A stretch of 64,000 bases of DNA, taken from contig CM062381.1 in assembly GCA_031310005.1 (NCBI GenBank), forward strand, positions 3,782,001 through 3,846,000, in the 5' to 3' direction. Below the pieces are notes generated by a model that did not search any database, was not told the DNA's origin, and saw only the letters and a list, made by a program, of their open reading frames with translations. Shown here in pieces: positions 11,713 to 22,679 of the stretch (positions are counted from its first letter, which is position 1; the number at the start of each line of letters is the position of its first letter). Origin of the DNA: Dactylellina haptotyla (lineage: Eukaryota > Ascomycota > Orbiliomycetes > Orbiliales > Orbiliaceae). Both the position numbers and the translations under genes were made by a program.

Positions 11713-12279
11713 ATGAATATCAGGTGTCTCCTCCGTCCTCACTTCCGCCCTCGTGCTCTTATTCCCACTCCTCTTACTCGTCCCCCTCGTCGCATGATTA
11801 CCACACCAGTAAGTTCGCCTCGGCAAACCCCTGCTCCCAGCACACATCCTGGGGGTGACTGTCTCGTGGCCTGCTTCTCTCTAGCTTCAAACTAAAGTTA
11901 TTTTTCTTACTCAAAGCAAAAATCCGATCAATATATCCTATCCGGGTCGGAAATGGGTATCGCGGGTGGCATCTTAGGTGGCCTAGGTGTTGTGAGTTCA
12001 ACCGGCACACTTAACCACGAATTTTCTAAGAGAACTTGCTAATAATATGTTTTGTTTATCGAGCAGATTATATACGAGCGGTTTTTCTCTAGATTTGACG
12101 TATCCTCGATGAAGGCCGATATCGCAGGCATGAAATCAGAGCAATGGAGGGTCAAAGACAGCGTCGCCAAACTTGAGGAGAAGGTTACCAAGCGCTTGGA
12201 CAACCTAGAGCAGAAAATTGACCAAGAGATTTCAGGGCTCAAGGCTATCTTGGGTGACATGAAAGGAAAGTCCAGGTAA
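11713..12279 (+). CDS. tiny presequence/Gly-helix/coiled-coil protein (family copy A)
   Basis: Three exons, 11713-11808 (96 nt), 11917-11991 (75 nt) and 12067-12279 (213 nt), all phase 0, giving 127 residues. Exon 1 encodes an Arg-rich, acid-free leader (MNIRCLLRPHFRPRALIPTP) like a mitochondrial presequence. Exon 2 encodes a short glycine-rich hydrophobic segment (MGIAGGILGGLGV). Exon 3 is a heptad-like coiled coil (SVAKLEEKVTKRLDNLEQKI). Donors are GTAAGT and GTGAGT; the last intron has TGCTAAT before GAGCAG. Exons 1 and 2 have the same lengths as in the gene at 16878. Just past the stop, another frame encodes a hydrophobic segment (VIGLFMGVCELFGAYINEKG) that is conserved in the copy near 15965, so alternative splicing could add a C-terminal helix. 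No known family; mitochondrial membrane location is an inference. Confidence 0.65.
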
Positions 12280-14556
12280 TCGGTCTTTTCATGGGCGTAT
12301 GCGAGCTCTTTGGCGCATACATCAACGAGAAAGGCTGGAGCCTCGTTTTTTCTTTCCCCTTTGCTTGGGGCGCTGTGTTTGCGGTCTAGTGTTTATACTC
12401 TTTTTTTCACGGGTTTATTTTATGATCTTGTTTTCCTACGGCGGTCTTTACAGGAACCGTGGTAATGGTGGCGACGTCGTTGTTTCCACGAGGGGGATGC
12501 ATGCAGGTAGAGCTGCATACACAAAACCAGAGATGCGGAGCCCTTTTTTTAAATAAAATTCAAACCTCCACTGGCGAATCACAAAATGTGATGATCTTGT
12601 TTCAGAATCCATAAAATCAAGTAGAGTTACCCAGAGTAACAGATACCCCAACTTGATATTTCTAAAAGAATAATAATCAGGGTTAAGGTATGACCACAGT
12701 GCACAGGTAGACGTAAGGGATCCGCCCTTCCTACCATAGGGACGTACCTGACCATCCAAGATGGAAAAATCATACAAAGAACCGCGAAGATCTAAAGCAA
12801 AGCATATTCTCGCTAAATATTCTATTTCATGGTGAGAGTTTTTCTATGATGTTCATCATGCCGGTTCTGAGGTTTGGGTAGAGTGGACCTGTGATTGCGC
12901 CAAGCCACAGGGTGGCAGCAGGGACATGGTATCAATTTGGTGAATTACGTGTAGTTGATAACGAAACTATTGTTTCCCGTAGTCCAACTCAGGAAGACGG
13001 ATAACGTCAAAAGCTTAGAGGCTGAGGAATCATTGGTTATCCGTCTGCTATATTTTATAAATGTTTCGCTTGAACTCGCAACTGCCGCGCGTTGAGCGTA
13101 GTAGACTTAAAACTCGGTGAAGAGTTTCTTGTGTTGTTGGTCTGGGAACGAGATCAGAAGAGCTACTCCCTCTCCCTTTTGAAGATATCTGGAGAAAAAT
13201 GGCGCAGCATGACACCATATTTCATCGAGCCGTAGGAGCAAAGCCTAGGAGTCGATGAAAAATTGGTTGATGAACAGAGTCATCTGAATGAAATCAAAAA
13301 TAGCGCGAGCGGAGTGCCCGAAGACACTTCGTTACGGTGAAAGTACCGCGCTGTGCAATGCGGACTCACGCATAAAACCCTACCACTTCATGATCTGGCA
13401 CGGTTCCCACAAGGTAAGTATGATTTTAGTAAGAGGGTTGTAGGGGACGGCCTTCTTTTATGCTTGGGCGGGCCAAACAAACCCTCATTGCCAAATCACC
13501 CATCCGGAAATGGCACTAAGGGTTTCCAACACAACAACGCCCCGTCGCAAGGGATGCCAGTCAGCCAAACAACCCAAATTTCAAACGTCAAAGCTGCCTT
13601 GAAATTTTAGAACTTCCTCCTCGCTAGCTTGCACGTGAGTCCAAGTTACCGCCTTGGCGTGGTCCAAGTTCCTCGACTCTCGACGATTGAGACCATGTCC
13701 AAAGTAAAATAAAATAGAGATTTCGTCACTTGAGTGAAGTTGCCCGTTCGATTAAAATAATCGGCCATGACGACGACGTTCTGTTCCCTCTCGAGTATAA
13801 TCCGTAGGCCAAATGCCCTGCACAAACTTCATCCAGTAGTTTCAGGTAGGCAGGTAGTGCGGATATTTTTTCATAGTTGAGACGAGTATACACGCTTGGG
13901 TACCAGTGTGGTGTAAACCGGTTTACGATATTATAAACGTGCGGACGAAGCCTTCCAACCGGTATCACGACCTGGGAAGGCAGCAAACACATCCCTTATC
14001 ACGTTCTAAGCCCAAATCAGAGATTGGTGAGCAAGGGAAGGGCGATGGCCTCCTTTAATAGTTCAGCTCACTAACCCTCATTGCCACAACAAACCCCATT
14101 TGGAAATGGCGCTAACTCGTTGAGGGTTTCCAACACAACAACACATAACTAGCTGGGGACCGTCTGCCAGATTTTGCGTTGCGCGGAATTGCGCTGTGCT
14201 GCAAGATTTACGCATGCCGTTAAGCAGCTCATTTATACATCAAAAAAGTTAAAATATTTACCTGTCCCTTCTTGCTTCCTTCCCGTTCTGACCTTGCCCA
14301 GTAATTTCATCCCCTTCCTTCCTGCTACGACCTCGCGGCATTCAATGCCATCCCATCGCCTTCCACTGCCGCCAACATTATCCTTGTGACTTGCGGCGAT
14401 TCGAAGTTTAGCCCATTGCAACAACCTCCCTCCCAAAAGAAGTCGACCCAGCCACCCCACTGGTTTTATTGCTGCTGCTGCTTCTTGTTCAGCTTCGTCT
14501 TCAGCCATCTGCACTACAAGCAACCCACCACACATCCATCAACCTGTGTCACCAAT
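12280..14556. other. duplicated, non-coding repeat-rich interval
   Basis: Contains pieces of dispersed repeats: 13288-13424 (matches 38259-38395) and 13480-13550 and 14070-14150 (matching each other and 21985-22060; shared core CCGGAAATGGC then TTTCCAACACAACAAC). A CT-rich stretch at 14260-14660 precedes the next family copy, as in the other copies. Confidence 0.55.
13288..13424 (+). repeat. dispersed repeat, copy 1
   Basis: ATGAAATCAAAAATAGCGCG begins here and again at 38260; the two copies stay alignable for about 137 bp to GGTAAGTATG. Most differences are C/T or G/A changes, as expected for RIP. The internal core GCCCGAAGACACTTCGTTAC recurs near 16447 and, weaker, near 38470. Confidence 0.75.
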
Positions 14557-14891
14557 ATGAATGTCGCACACCTCCTTCGCGCTAACTCGCTTCTTCCAAT
14601 TCCTCGCCACCACCTCTCCCATCACTTTACCACCTTTCCCATCACTTCACTACCCCCCCTCGGATAAACTCAGATATTCAACTATTTTTATAAATCATTT
14701 ACATATTCTATCCATCTAAATCAACTAATTTTCACTTAATCAATTCCAATTGACAATACCACCAATCAGAAATTAAAATCTCTTATACTCCAATCAATCA
14801 ATATTAATAATATAACACTATCTACCGTAAAATACCAAGTATTAATAAACACAGGAGTTACTAAAATGAAAATTGAAAATTCGATAGTATC

Positions 14892-14925
14892 TTGTCTCGC
14901 AAGCCAAATGCCGTCCTGGTCCCGC
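14892..14925 (+). repeat. dispersed TIR-like motif, copy
   Basis: TTGTCTCGCAAGCCAAATGC followed by CGTCCTGGTCCC. The same motif is at 59317-59349, inverted at 51332-51364, and degraded at 51269-51301. Confidence 0.7.
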
Positions 14926-15054
14926 AAAATTCTTAGGGTATACGAAATTTTCAGTTCAAATCCACCTAATTAAACATGCCATATAATTTCTGGTCTTTCT
15001 CAAGGTTTTTTCCTTCTTTTTAATATATGTATGTTTTTGCAATTTGTGGGTCCT

Positions 15055-15136
15055 CACTATGAATCAATGGTAGAGCAGATGTTGAATCTCTGAGGTTCAT
15101 GAGCATAAGATATTGGTTCAAATCCAATCGGTGCTT
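15055..15136 (+). tRNA. tRNA-like sequence, degenerate
   Basis: Has a recognisable D-arm-like ATGGTAGAGC, a T-arm ATTGGTTCAAATCCAAT and a 3' acceptor strand CGGTGCT. The anticodon arm has an enlarged loop of about 20 nt. Homologous to 17557-17642 together with its 3' flank. Anticodon cannot be assigned; probably a tRNA pseudogene or tRNA-derived repeat. Confidence 0.45.
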
Positions 15137-15520
15137 CAAAAGGGCGTTTGCATTTCTTTTTGTGTAGTTAAATGGGATTAACTATTCCTATCTCTTGGTT
15201 CCAACAAATATGCCTCGATCGTAGCTAAACTAAATTGAGAACGTCTCTTCGATCCTGAAGCTTGTCCTCGAGACTACGGGAAACTATTCGTGCAAATTTA
15301 GCTAAATATATGTAAATAAGACATGCCAAGGCGTGTCTTGAACGATATTCATATGTTAATGAAGTTTTCTTTCCACACCTTCCAATGCAGAGAAGATGCA
15401 TCTTGATATCAGGCATCAATGCTATAATTAGTGAGCACAGCTCACTAGTTTGCGGAATGCACACGCGTCTCCAACTGCGTATAGACATCGCAGCAGCTGG
15501 TAAATCAACCTCCGCGAGAA
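15129..15520 (+). repeat. segmental duplication, copy 1 (partner 17636-17995)
   Basis: Sequence following the tRNA-like element aligns over several hundred bases with that after 17636 (shared ATCGTAGCTAAAC, then AAATTG/AAATTAG blocks). Divergence is transition-rich. A further partial copy lies near 16100-16180. Confidence 0.65.
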
Positions 15521-16672
15521 TATGTGGGTTACAAGGTAAGTAATTTTTTTCGCTTCGCCGGATAGCTGTCTGGTTTACCAGAACGCTGTCTCCTATTATG
15601 ATAAAGGAGTTGGAGAAATATACTGTATCCGGGTTGAGTATGAGTATTGCGAGCGGCATCCTGGCTAACATCGGTGTTATAAGTTCAACCAGCGCTGCAG
15701 CACACCTCATCACGAGTCTTCTCAGAAAACTTTCTAATAATATGTTTATTTTTATTCAGATTGCAAGGGTGCGGCTTTTCGCTGGATTTAATATCTTGAT
15801 AAAAGCTGATATCGCAGGTATGAATGTAGAGATATGGATATTTAAAAATAGTATATCTAAATTTGAAGAGAAGATTACTAAATATTTATACTATCTAAAA
15901 TAAAAAGTAGATGGAAAGATTCAAAACCCAAAACTATTTCAACTAATTTAAAAGGGAAGTCCTGGTAGTCGGTATTCTCATATGCTTATGCGGATTCTTC
16001 GGCGCATGTGTCAACGAGGAGGCTGGGGTCTCGTTCAAGTCCAACCAGTTTAATGATATAGACTCTAGCTCAGCTAGCAAGCTGACCTCAAGGGAAGTAT
16101 ATTTACCTCAACGATGCTCTGTCAATTTCTCAACTAGAATAGTTGGTAGATCAACTATTTATTTACTAAATTCTCCAGTTTCAGTAGCGTGAACAATCCG
16201 CATAATTTTGATCGCCGATACGAGTAAGATTCGGTTAAATAAAATGGTTTATATTGCAATATATTGTTGCACACTCATACACGGCGACCAAGCCTTTTCA
16301 ATGGGTACCATACCCTGAAAATGTCGGCAGGCCCATGTTATATCAAATTCCTAGTTTCGTTGCCAGACGCTTTGGTTTGCTGCACACCGGTCACCGAAAA
16401 AAACGGTGTTACGCTTCTAGGGATTTGATGGGGTACAGCACTCAAAGTGAGCCGAATGCCAGAAGACACTTCGTTACAGTAAAAATACCACACTATACAA
16501 TAACGGATCGGCCAACGCAACACCTCTGCGAAGCAGAGCTGCTTTTGTGTTGGTTTGGTTCACGAGGCCAGCGTCTGGCGATGACGGTGAGCAACACAAC
16601 TCAAAATTCCAAAGTTAAAAAAGCATCAAAAATATATAGGTCCAAACGAGACTTCTGCCCGCTTTTAAAACC

Positions 16673-16680
16673 TATAAATA
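16673..16680 (+). promoter_or_regulatory. TATA box of gene at 16878
   Basis: TATAAATA about 200 bp before the start codon, followed by a CT-rich tract typical of fungal core promoters. Confidence 0.5.
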
Positions 16681-16743
16681 CTCCCCTCCCTCCCCTGCCT
16701 CTACTCCCTCTCCTCCCTTCCTTCTCCCTCTTCTTAATTAATC

Positions 16744-16886
16744 AACCAACCATCCCTCCACCCATCCACCCATCCACCCATCCATCCATCTATCCATCCA
16801 TCTATCCATCCATCCATCCATCCATCATCATCATCGCCGTCATCGCCGTCATCACCGTCATCACCGTCATCACCGTCATGAACGTC
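16744..16886 (+). repeat. CCAT/ATC microsatellite running into a start codon
   Basis: (CATC)n and (CATCCA)n repeats pass into GTCATC triplets, and then into AACGTCATG units that themselves supply two consecutive in-frame ATGs (16878 and 16887). Confidence 0.85.
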
Positions 16887-17394
16887 ATGAACGTCGTCGG
16901 GCGTCTCCTCCGCCACCAATCTCTCCTTCGGCCTCGCCTCCCTCGTCTCTCCCGTGGCATGACCAACTCACCAGTAAGCTCTAGGATCTTTTATTTCTAT
17001 AGACTCTTCATTTATCCTCTGTATGAAACTGCTGATATCTACTTAGGCTATCCCAATAAATGGCACAACAGATCAAAAATTGGAGTTCCTAATGGTCAAG
17101 ATAATCGATCTTAACAAAGTGATACTGCTTTTCAAATGCTAAATATCCACGAACTCAACCGTTGCTAAAAAAGATCTTTTAATAGACGGTAACTGCTATG
17201 GATGTGAAGCTACAGTTTTTGACTACCGGTTTGGGGGTAATATACGCGGGTGGAACAGGGGTAAGAAGATGCGTGATCATCCTAACAAACTCGACTTTCA
17301 ACTTGATTAACTGATATTTCGATTTCATCTATAGTTGCTCGTTTGGTATATCCAAGATTCAATAATGGAGAGTCGAAAGTCAAAGAGAACCTAG
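16878..17394 (+). CDS. tiny presequence/Gly-helix protein (family copy B), coil lost
   Basis: Exons 16878-16973 (96 nt), 17186-17260 (75 nt) and 17335-17394 (60 nt), all phase 0; 76 residues. Exon 1 and exon 2 lengths equal those of copy A. The leader is Arg-rich ([20 protein letters not shown]) and acid-free, exon 2 is hydrophobic and glycine-rich ([15 protein letters not shown]). The last exon encodes only 19 residues ([19 protein letters not shown]) before a stop, so the coiled coil of copy A is missing. Its stop codon abuts a tRNA-like sequence, suggesting truncation by an insertion. A large open frame 16254-17114 overlapping exon 1 is an artefact of the microsatellite. Confidence 0.55.
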
Positions 17395-17479
17395 CATTGT
17401 GGCTTAATTGGGAGAGCGCGTGTGAAGAATCTTGATTCTTGTAGCATACGAGGGTGTTGGTTCAAGTCCAACCAGTGCA
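17393..17479 (+). tRNA. tRNA-like sequence with 15-nt insertion in anticodon loop
   Basis: 87 nt fold as a cloverleaf: acceptor AGCATTG/CAGTGCA (one mismatch), D-stem GCTT/GAGC, variable loop AGGGT, T-arm GTTGG-TTCAAGT-CCAAC. The anticodon loop is 22 nt instead of 7 and contains the palindrome AAGAATCTTGATTCTT. No U33 can be placed, so the anticodon is not assigned; it may be an intron-containing tRNA gene or a tRNA-derived repeat. Confidence 0.5.
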
Positions 17480-17556
17480 ATAGGTTATCTCATGATTTCT
17501 CGGCTTTCCTAGGGAGTTTTTTTTTTTTCCTCGGCTGTTTTTGTGACTTGCAACCC

Positions 17557-17642
17557 CGTGCCGCGGCTTAATGGTAAAGCGCATGCTGAATCTCTATGGG
17601 ATTTATGAGCATGAGAGTATTGGTTCGAGTCCAATCGGTGCA
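17557..17642 (+). tRNA. tRNA-like sequence, second copy
   Basis: Acceptor CGTGCCG/CGGTGCA (6 of 7 pairs with wobbles), D-stem GCTT/AAGC, anticodon stem CATGC/GCATG with a 22-nt loop, T-arm ATTGG-TTCGAGT-CCAAT. Good box B (GGTTCGAGTCC). Homologous to 15055-15136. Anticodon not assigned. Confidence 0.5.
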
Positions 17643-17995
17643 AAAGGGTGTTCGCGATTCATTCGTTGTTACTTTAATGGGAATGACTATAGTTCCATCT
17701 CTCCGTTTCACTAAATCCATCCTCATCGTAGCTAAACCAAATTAGGACGGCTTCTCGATTCTGAAGGTTGTCTTGATAATACGTGAAATTATTAAGCTTG
17801 GTAAAATGTAAGTAAATTTGGCTTGTCACAATGTAGCTTAAACACTACTTGTACGCCGGTAAAATTGTTTCTCTACATTTCGATGCGTAGAACATGTAAT
17901 TTAACACCCAACACCAATCTCAGAACCGTCGGGCCCGGCTCACCAGTTTGTGAAATCAACCCCAATAGGAACGTCGTCAATTTCTCGACTAAAAT
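17636..17995 (+). repeat. segmental duplication, copy 2 (partner 15129-15520)
   Basis: See partner. This copy has the higher GC content, so it is probably the less mutated one. Confidence 0.65.
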
Positions 17996-19850
17996 ATTCG
18001 GTAAACCAAATACTCTACCCAATTTCGTTCGTTTTGGCCCTGCGAATGGTGCGAATAATTTCCCATCGCTGAGATGAATATGTGCTTGAGCGCTAGTTTA
18101 GTGTAAAAGTTTTTAGATTGTTGCACATACAGACGAACGAGGAGGCCCTTTCGATAGGTACCGCGTTCCGCCATACCCCGAACCCCTGACGAATAGGTTG
18201 CTACTACGTCTGAGCTTTTATATCACTCATGTTTTAACCTACGCCACAGCAGTCTATTGGTATACCATTTACATCCACATGGATTGGACGCGAAAATAGT
18301 CGCCTCGTTGGATGATCCGCTATCAGCTCGATTCTCGAGCCAGTTAGCCACCCTATATCCCACCACCCTAAAACTAAAACCCAACAAAGTATCACCATCT
18401 GTCAGGCCCGGCCGTGCTCTTTGTCGACCAATCTTAACATTCCTTACCTATTTTGAACTAGCAGGGCAATTGGTCTAGGCTGTATATCCTCAATATTTCA
18501 CAATTAATCCACCTTACAATCACATCTCGTTATCGTATTATGCCTCATTCAAGTGTAGTTATTTGGGGAATTGACTGCCGACTGGGACAGGGACAGAATT
18601 CGAAGAGATAATAAACTCTGCTTCTGAAGTACGTTCTTGATCCTCTATGAAGAGGATGCTAGGAGCTCACCTGGAGGAACTCTTTGCTCAAAGCATGCAT
18701 ATGAAGCCACCCCAGGGTCAGCAGGCATATTGGTTTCAATTTTCAATCATAGAAGTTGAGAAAGTACCAAATTACATCCTCTCCATCAAAAGCTGCAATA
18801 AGATATATCTAGATACCACCTCAAAAGTTAAAACCGGCCAAGTTTTCGCTAGATAAACTCCAATCTACGCCCAATAATCAAGGCGCAGGGATTGAAGCAA
18901 AATTCATCGAACAATTCTACGTTATATTGAATTGGCTTATCGAACATCCAAAATTTTTGAGTAGCTCGGGGTTCGAACCAGTATTGTTGGGCGAACACAA
19001 GTTATTTTGATTAATATTCATACATTGAGCTACCAACGCCATTCTATCACAAACCCAAAGCCTTGAAAACGCAGTTATTTGCACCCTGTTTTAGGCTTCA
19101 CTGCTCTAATTCAGAATTGCGGCCCCATAATACCCCAAAAATGTATTTTGAAAACAGTAATTACGTATTCTCAAACGCCCCTATCCTAATGTGTGTCATG
19201 TGATTGATATAAGGTGGATGCTTGTTTGCTATGAACTATGCACGTTATCTTTTTAATGTATTATGATTTAGTATTTACTGATATTCTAGTCCTTGACTGA
19301 CGAATGGTCGTTGATCCTCATCGGTCAACTCAAAGACAAGCTAGTACTCTCGTTATCTCTAAACAGTATTGTTGTTGCACACCTTATTTGAGCTACCTTT
19401 GATATCTCGCGATACATGCTTCCTGTTCAAGAACCAAATATTTTGGGTAGAAGGATAAGGCGTAAAAGTGAACACGTGTCTCTACTCTAGACGGTTTGGG
19501 GCAGAGTATAATGGATTCTTGATGCAGTAGCCGACACCCTGTAGGTATAGGCATGGTGGTTGGAATTCTCGGTTAGCGGTTGGGTGGAGATATATTTTTC
19601 ATATAATCGATTGTAATTGGATGCCCGTTGTAATATTTTATAGTTCTGGGTGGTTGGTCCTGATAATTGCATGCTTAGAACTAGGGCCAGCCAAAAATAT
19701 CTTGAGAGAAAGTCTTATAGTTTGAAATTAGCATTCGATGAATGGTAGAATAATAGAGAATGTAGTGGAATTTCAGAGTGCCAGAACTCCCAAGCCGCTT
19801 TGGAACATAGAGGTTGATATTATGCACATGCAACTATTCGAGCTGACGCC
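17996..19850. other. intergenic, nothing supported
   Basis: AT-rich DNA with short open frames only. At about 18960-19040 a minus-strand sequence has a GTTCGAACC box and GTAGCTC but does not fold as a tRNA. Confidence 0.45.
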
Positions 19851-20135
19851 TTATATCCAATCTTCCACCGCATAAACGCTCTCATCCTGACAAGGGTGAA
19901 ATTGATATTCTTCGATGCTCATCTTCAAGGCTCGATTACCGGGATCGAAAGCGCAACCTATCTCACTCTGTATACATGGGTTGTCGCTAAGACACATAAG
20001 GAAGTTTACTTTCTTGCGTGGCTTTTCCCTTTCGTTCCAAACACTCACTTTGCATCCTTCAAGGTTCGAGATAGGACCAACAGGGTAGAAAATGATGTTA
20101 GCAAGATCCGACTCGAAGTGCCTCGAGCCTTCCAA
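19851..20135 (-). CDS. possible terminal exon of unknown protein
   Basis: An open frame of about 94 codons ending at 19851 encodes a protein-like segment with five cysteines (CKVSVW, MCLSDNPC, GCAFDPGN, HPCQDE) and mixed beta/loop character. It has no ATG at its start. A pyrimidine-rich stretch and AAG at about 20134 could be a splice acceptor. I found no upstream exon with a signal peptide, so this may be a terminal exon or a relic. Confidence 0.35.
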   Translation of the reverse strand: MEGSRHFESDLANIIFYPVGPISNLEGCKVSVWNEREKPRKKVNFLMCLSDNPCIQSEIGCAFDPGNRALKMSIEEYQFHPCQDESVYAVEDWI

Positions 20136-22679
20136 AGAAAAGAGTTATCAATCTACCGACCCAACTCGTGAAAAGGAGCTTCAATTGCTAGATTCTCAAC
20201 CAGATCTATCATTTAAGAGAAGCAATGGTTGGGAGAGCTCCCATAGGCAAAGTCTATAAAATGTTAAGAAGTCAAGCAATTTGACAAGAAGCGAAGTTAT
20301 TATTAATGAGAATTTTTATATTAGATTGAAGCGAGTGCGCGTGCAAGCAAATTGATATTTGGTATTATGATTGAAGAGCAAGGGTAAGAAAATTAGAGTA
20401 AATAGTTCTCGATGAGCTAGAAATTGATGCTTATATGAATTGAATAGATAGTATGATTTTATTAAAGTCATGTGTAAATCAAACTGCGAGAGGTTTAGTA
20501 CAACGAGGCCAATACCATTCCGCAAAATATATGCTACTCACAAGCGTACTAGTGACCTCTCCAGTCAGCCTGTGCCAACTAAGAACCCTTCCGCAATACC
20601 ACGCCCCTGCCTACCCCAGATCCCTTCTATACTACCCCCACGTTAAACAAAGAGTGGGAACCCTCCAAGAAGCAACAATACAGATAGCTCGCATTGAGTC
20701 GCAAAGCCGAGACTGCGAGTCTCTTTCAGACGCATTGGAAGACGGCTTAAGCACATCTGAAAAGCCCCCCGGTATGCCCCCGGGGACAAGATAGTAAATG
20801 ATTCAACTAGAGTAAGGATGCATCTGTCAAACTACATATGTGGAAGCCAACGAATTAAACCTTTCATTCCACTGCCGTGAACAGCGGTGGCTCGAGAAAG
20901 AGTCCTAAGGTGTTGGAACGCTCTTGTATTAGAAATGAACGCCGACTCCGACTCACGGCTGCATCCCGCTTCGAGGGTCCAGGTGGGAATGGAACTCCAA
21001 CGAGCCGAGACGGGGTGGTCACGAGCCCATAGTTCTTTAAGCGATGAGTGATCCCGAAAAGAACGCTAGTGACTTCTAGGGAGGAGCAACGATCATCGCA
21101 ATATTCGGGTGGAACTGTTATATCTCAACCGTTCGCCAGAAATCTAAGTAAGGTACCCTCCAATATTTGCAAAGATGGCCAATGTCGAAAAATCAAAGTT
21201 ACGAACTGTATACGTGAACCGGAGTACCGACCAAAAGGCTGGCTCTGTCCGGAGTTGTCTGGGCGTGTTCCAAGATATCGATGCAGGATGGCTCAGAAAA
21301 CCGCAGCACGAGAACGAGGACTTTGGGCGGGCTCGCAAACATAGATCTAATAGCTGAGCAAATAAAGTGGTCGGTCAAAGATATAATCCTTAATGGTATA
21401 GAGGTAGATGGGAAGGTTATCCAAATGTAGGGAGCACATGGCAGCCAGGAACCTCGAGAGCTTGATGAATTGGTGGTTTCTTATCGGAAGGAGTTAGCGC
21501 GAGATAAGATATTGGATCAAGCTCTGCTTGACCGGGTTCTAAACCTAGATACAAAGACTAAAAGGGGTATTTGATGCGGGAGTTCCGTTCCGAGCGAGGT
21601 ACACGAACACGGCTGGTCCGCAACCAGGGTTTTGGTGCGACGAAAGCCGAGTGTGTTCAGTCAGTCAAAGGAAATAACAACTGAAATCACGGAAGCTGAT
21701 GGCTGGGTATCGGCTTGCGGGTCTTGTATTGTTGTCGTGAAAGGGGAAGCCTCGCGATCGAGGCCATAGCTTGAATGGCTGGATGGTTCCACAGCACTTC
21801 ATTGCGCCAATGCTACGCACAAATACGTATTAATACTCTCCTCTTTGCACACTCTGCCACCGCCTCAGGAGATGGCTTTCGCCAAAACTAACCGTCCCAG
21901 CAGCTGCCTGCGAAAGTCTGATAATTACAGGTCTGTCATTCTCATGCGTAGAGGACCCTTTGGAAGACCCTCTCACGGCCAAGCCGGCAAAACCACTCTG
22001 CCAAACGCACTCCATCCGGAAAATGGCACCGGGGGCTTTTTCAACATAACAACACATATTGCTCTCATTCGCTGAGACTTGTGGATTCATAACCGATTGT
22101 GCATGAGATATTCACTGGGATGTCGGTGGTCCCCTGCAATTATTGGGCAGTCGGACATATTCACTATCTATGCAACTACTCTTCAAAATCGATGGTTTTG
22201 CTGGCGGATAGTCTTAGCCTGAGAAGAAGAAGGACAGACCATCTTTTATAGTTGAGAGGGTTATCAACTCGGTCTGAAAAACAATCAAGCCTAGCTCCTA
22301 CTCATTTGCGCAGCTCAGGTGTCTGCCGACAACAACTGGAGAAAAATAACCTTTCCCGTCGAACTCCGATGTTGACTGAGCTTGATGCATATACGAGGGG
22401 CGGGATATGGCACGCCCATAGGTTGCGCGCACATATCACGCCGGAACCACGTTCAGTTTAGCCTCGAGAGCGGCGTAATTAGGTTACGAAACACCTTGCT
22501 CCTGACATGGGTGGCTAACTTATAATGCCTCGGCAGAAATCTACACCACAAATTGCGCATCCACCAGCGGTCAAATTCAATAGAGTGATAAGTGGATTCT
22601 TGAAGACCGTTTCCATCAAAGCCAACGCATCCCATCCGATGGAGTCATATAACCCAATGCAGCAAGAAGGTAGCAGTCA
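20136..22679. other. repeat-bearing intergenic region
   Basis: No intact gene. A plus-strand frame from about 21350 to 21574 is protein-like but interrupted by a TAG near 21428, so it could be a gene relic. A copy of the CCGGAAAATGGC repeat lies at 21985-22060. Confidence 0.4.

Larger units (their letters stand above)
14557..15903 (+). pseudogene. decayed copy D of the tiny coiled-coil family
   Basis: An exon-1-like leader (MNVAHLLRANSLLPIPRHHL) starts at 14557 but lacks the splice donor. Exon-2-like DNA at 15610-15683 encodes SMSIASGILANIGV, aligned to copy A. The donor that is GTGAGT in A is ATAAGT here. The coil exon (15765 on) keeps KADIAGM and KFEEKITK but then hits a TAA. Differences from copy A are mostly C-to-T and G-to-A, so this looks like a RIP-damaged duplicate; a tRNA-like insert and flank separate its first and second exons. 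Confidence 0.7.

Noticed and set aside
16254-17114. 286-codon open frame
   Set aside because: Made of repeat-translated HPSIYPSI runs and a dispersed repeat; it overlaps the promoter and first exon of a better supported gene.
18955-19045. Minus-strand tRNA
   Set aside because: Has GTTCGAACC and GTAGCTC but acceptor and T stems do not pair.
20453-20794. 113-codon frame with Pro-rich end
   Set aside because: No start context, splice support, domain or bias.
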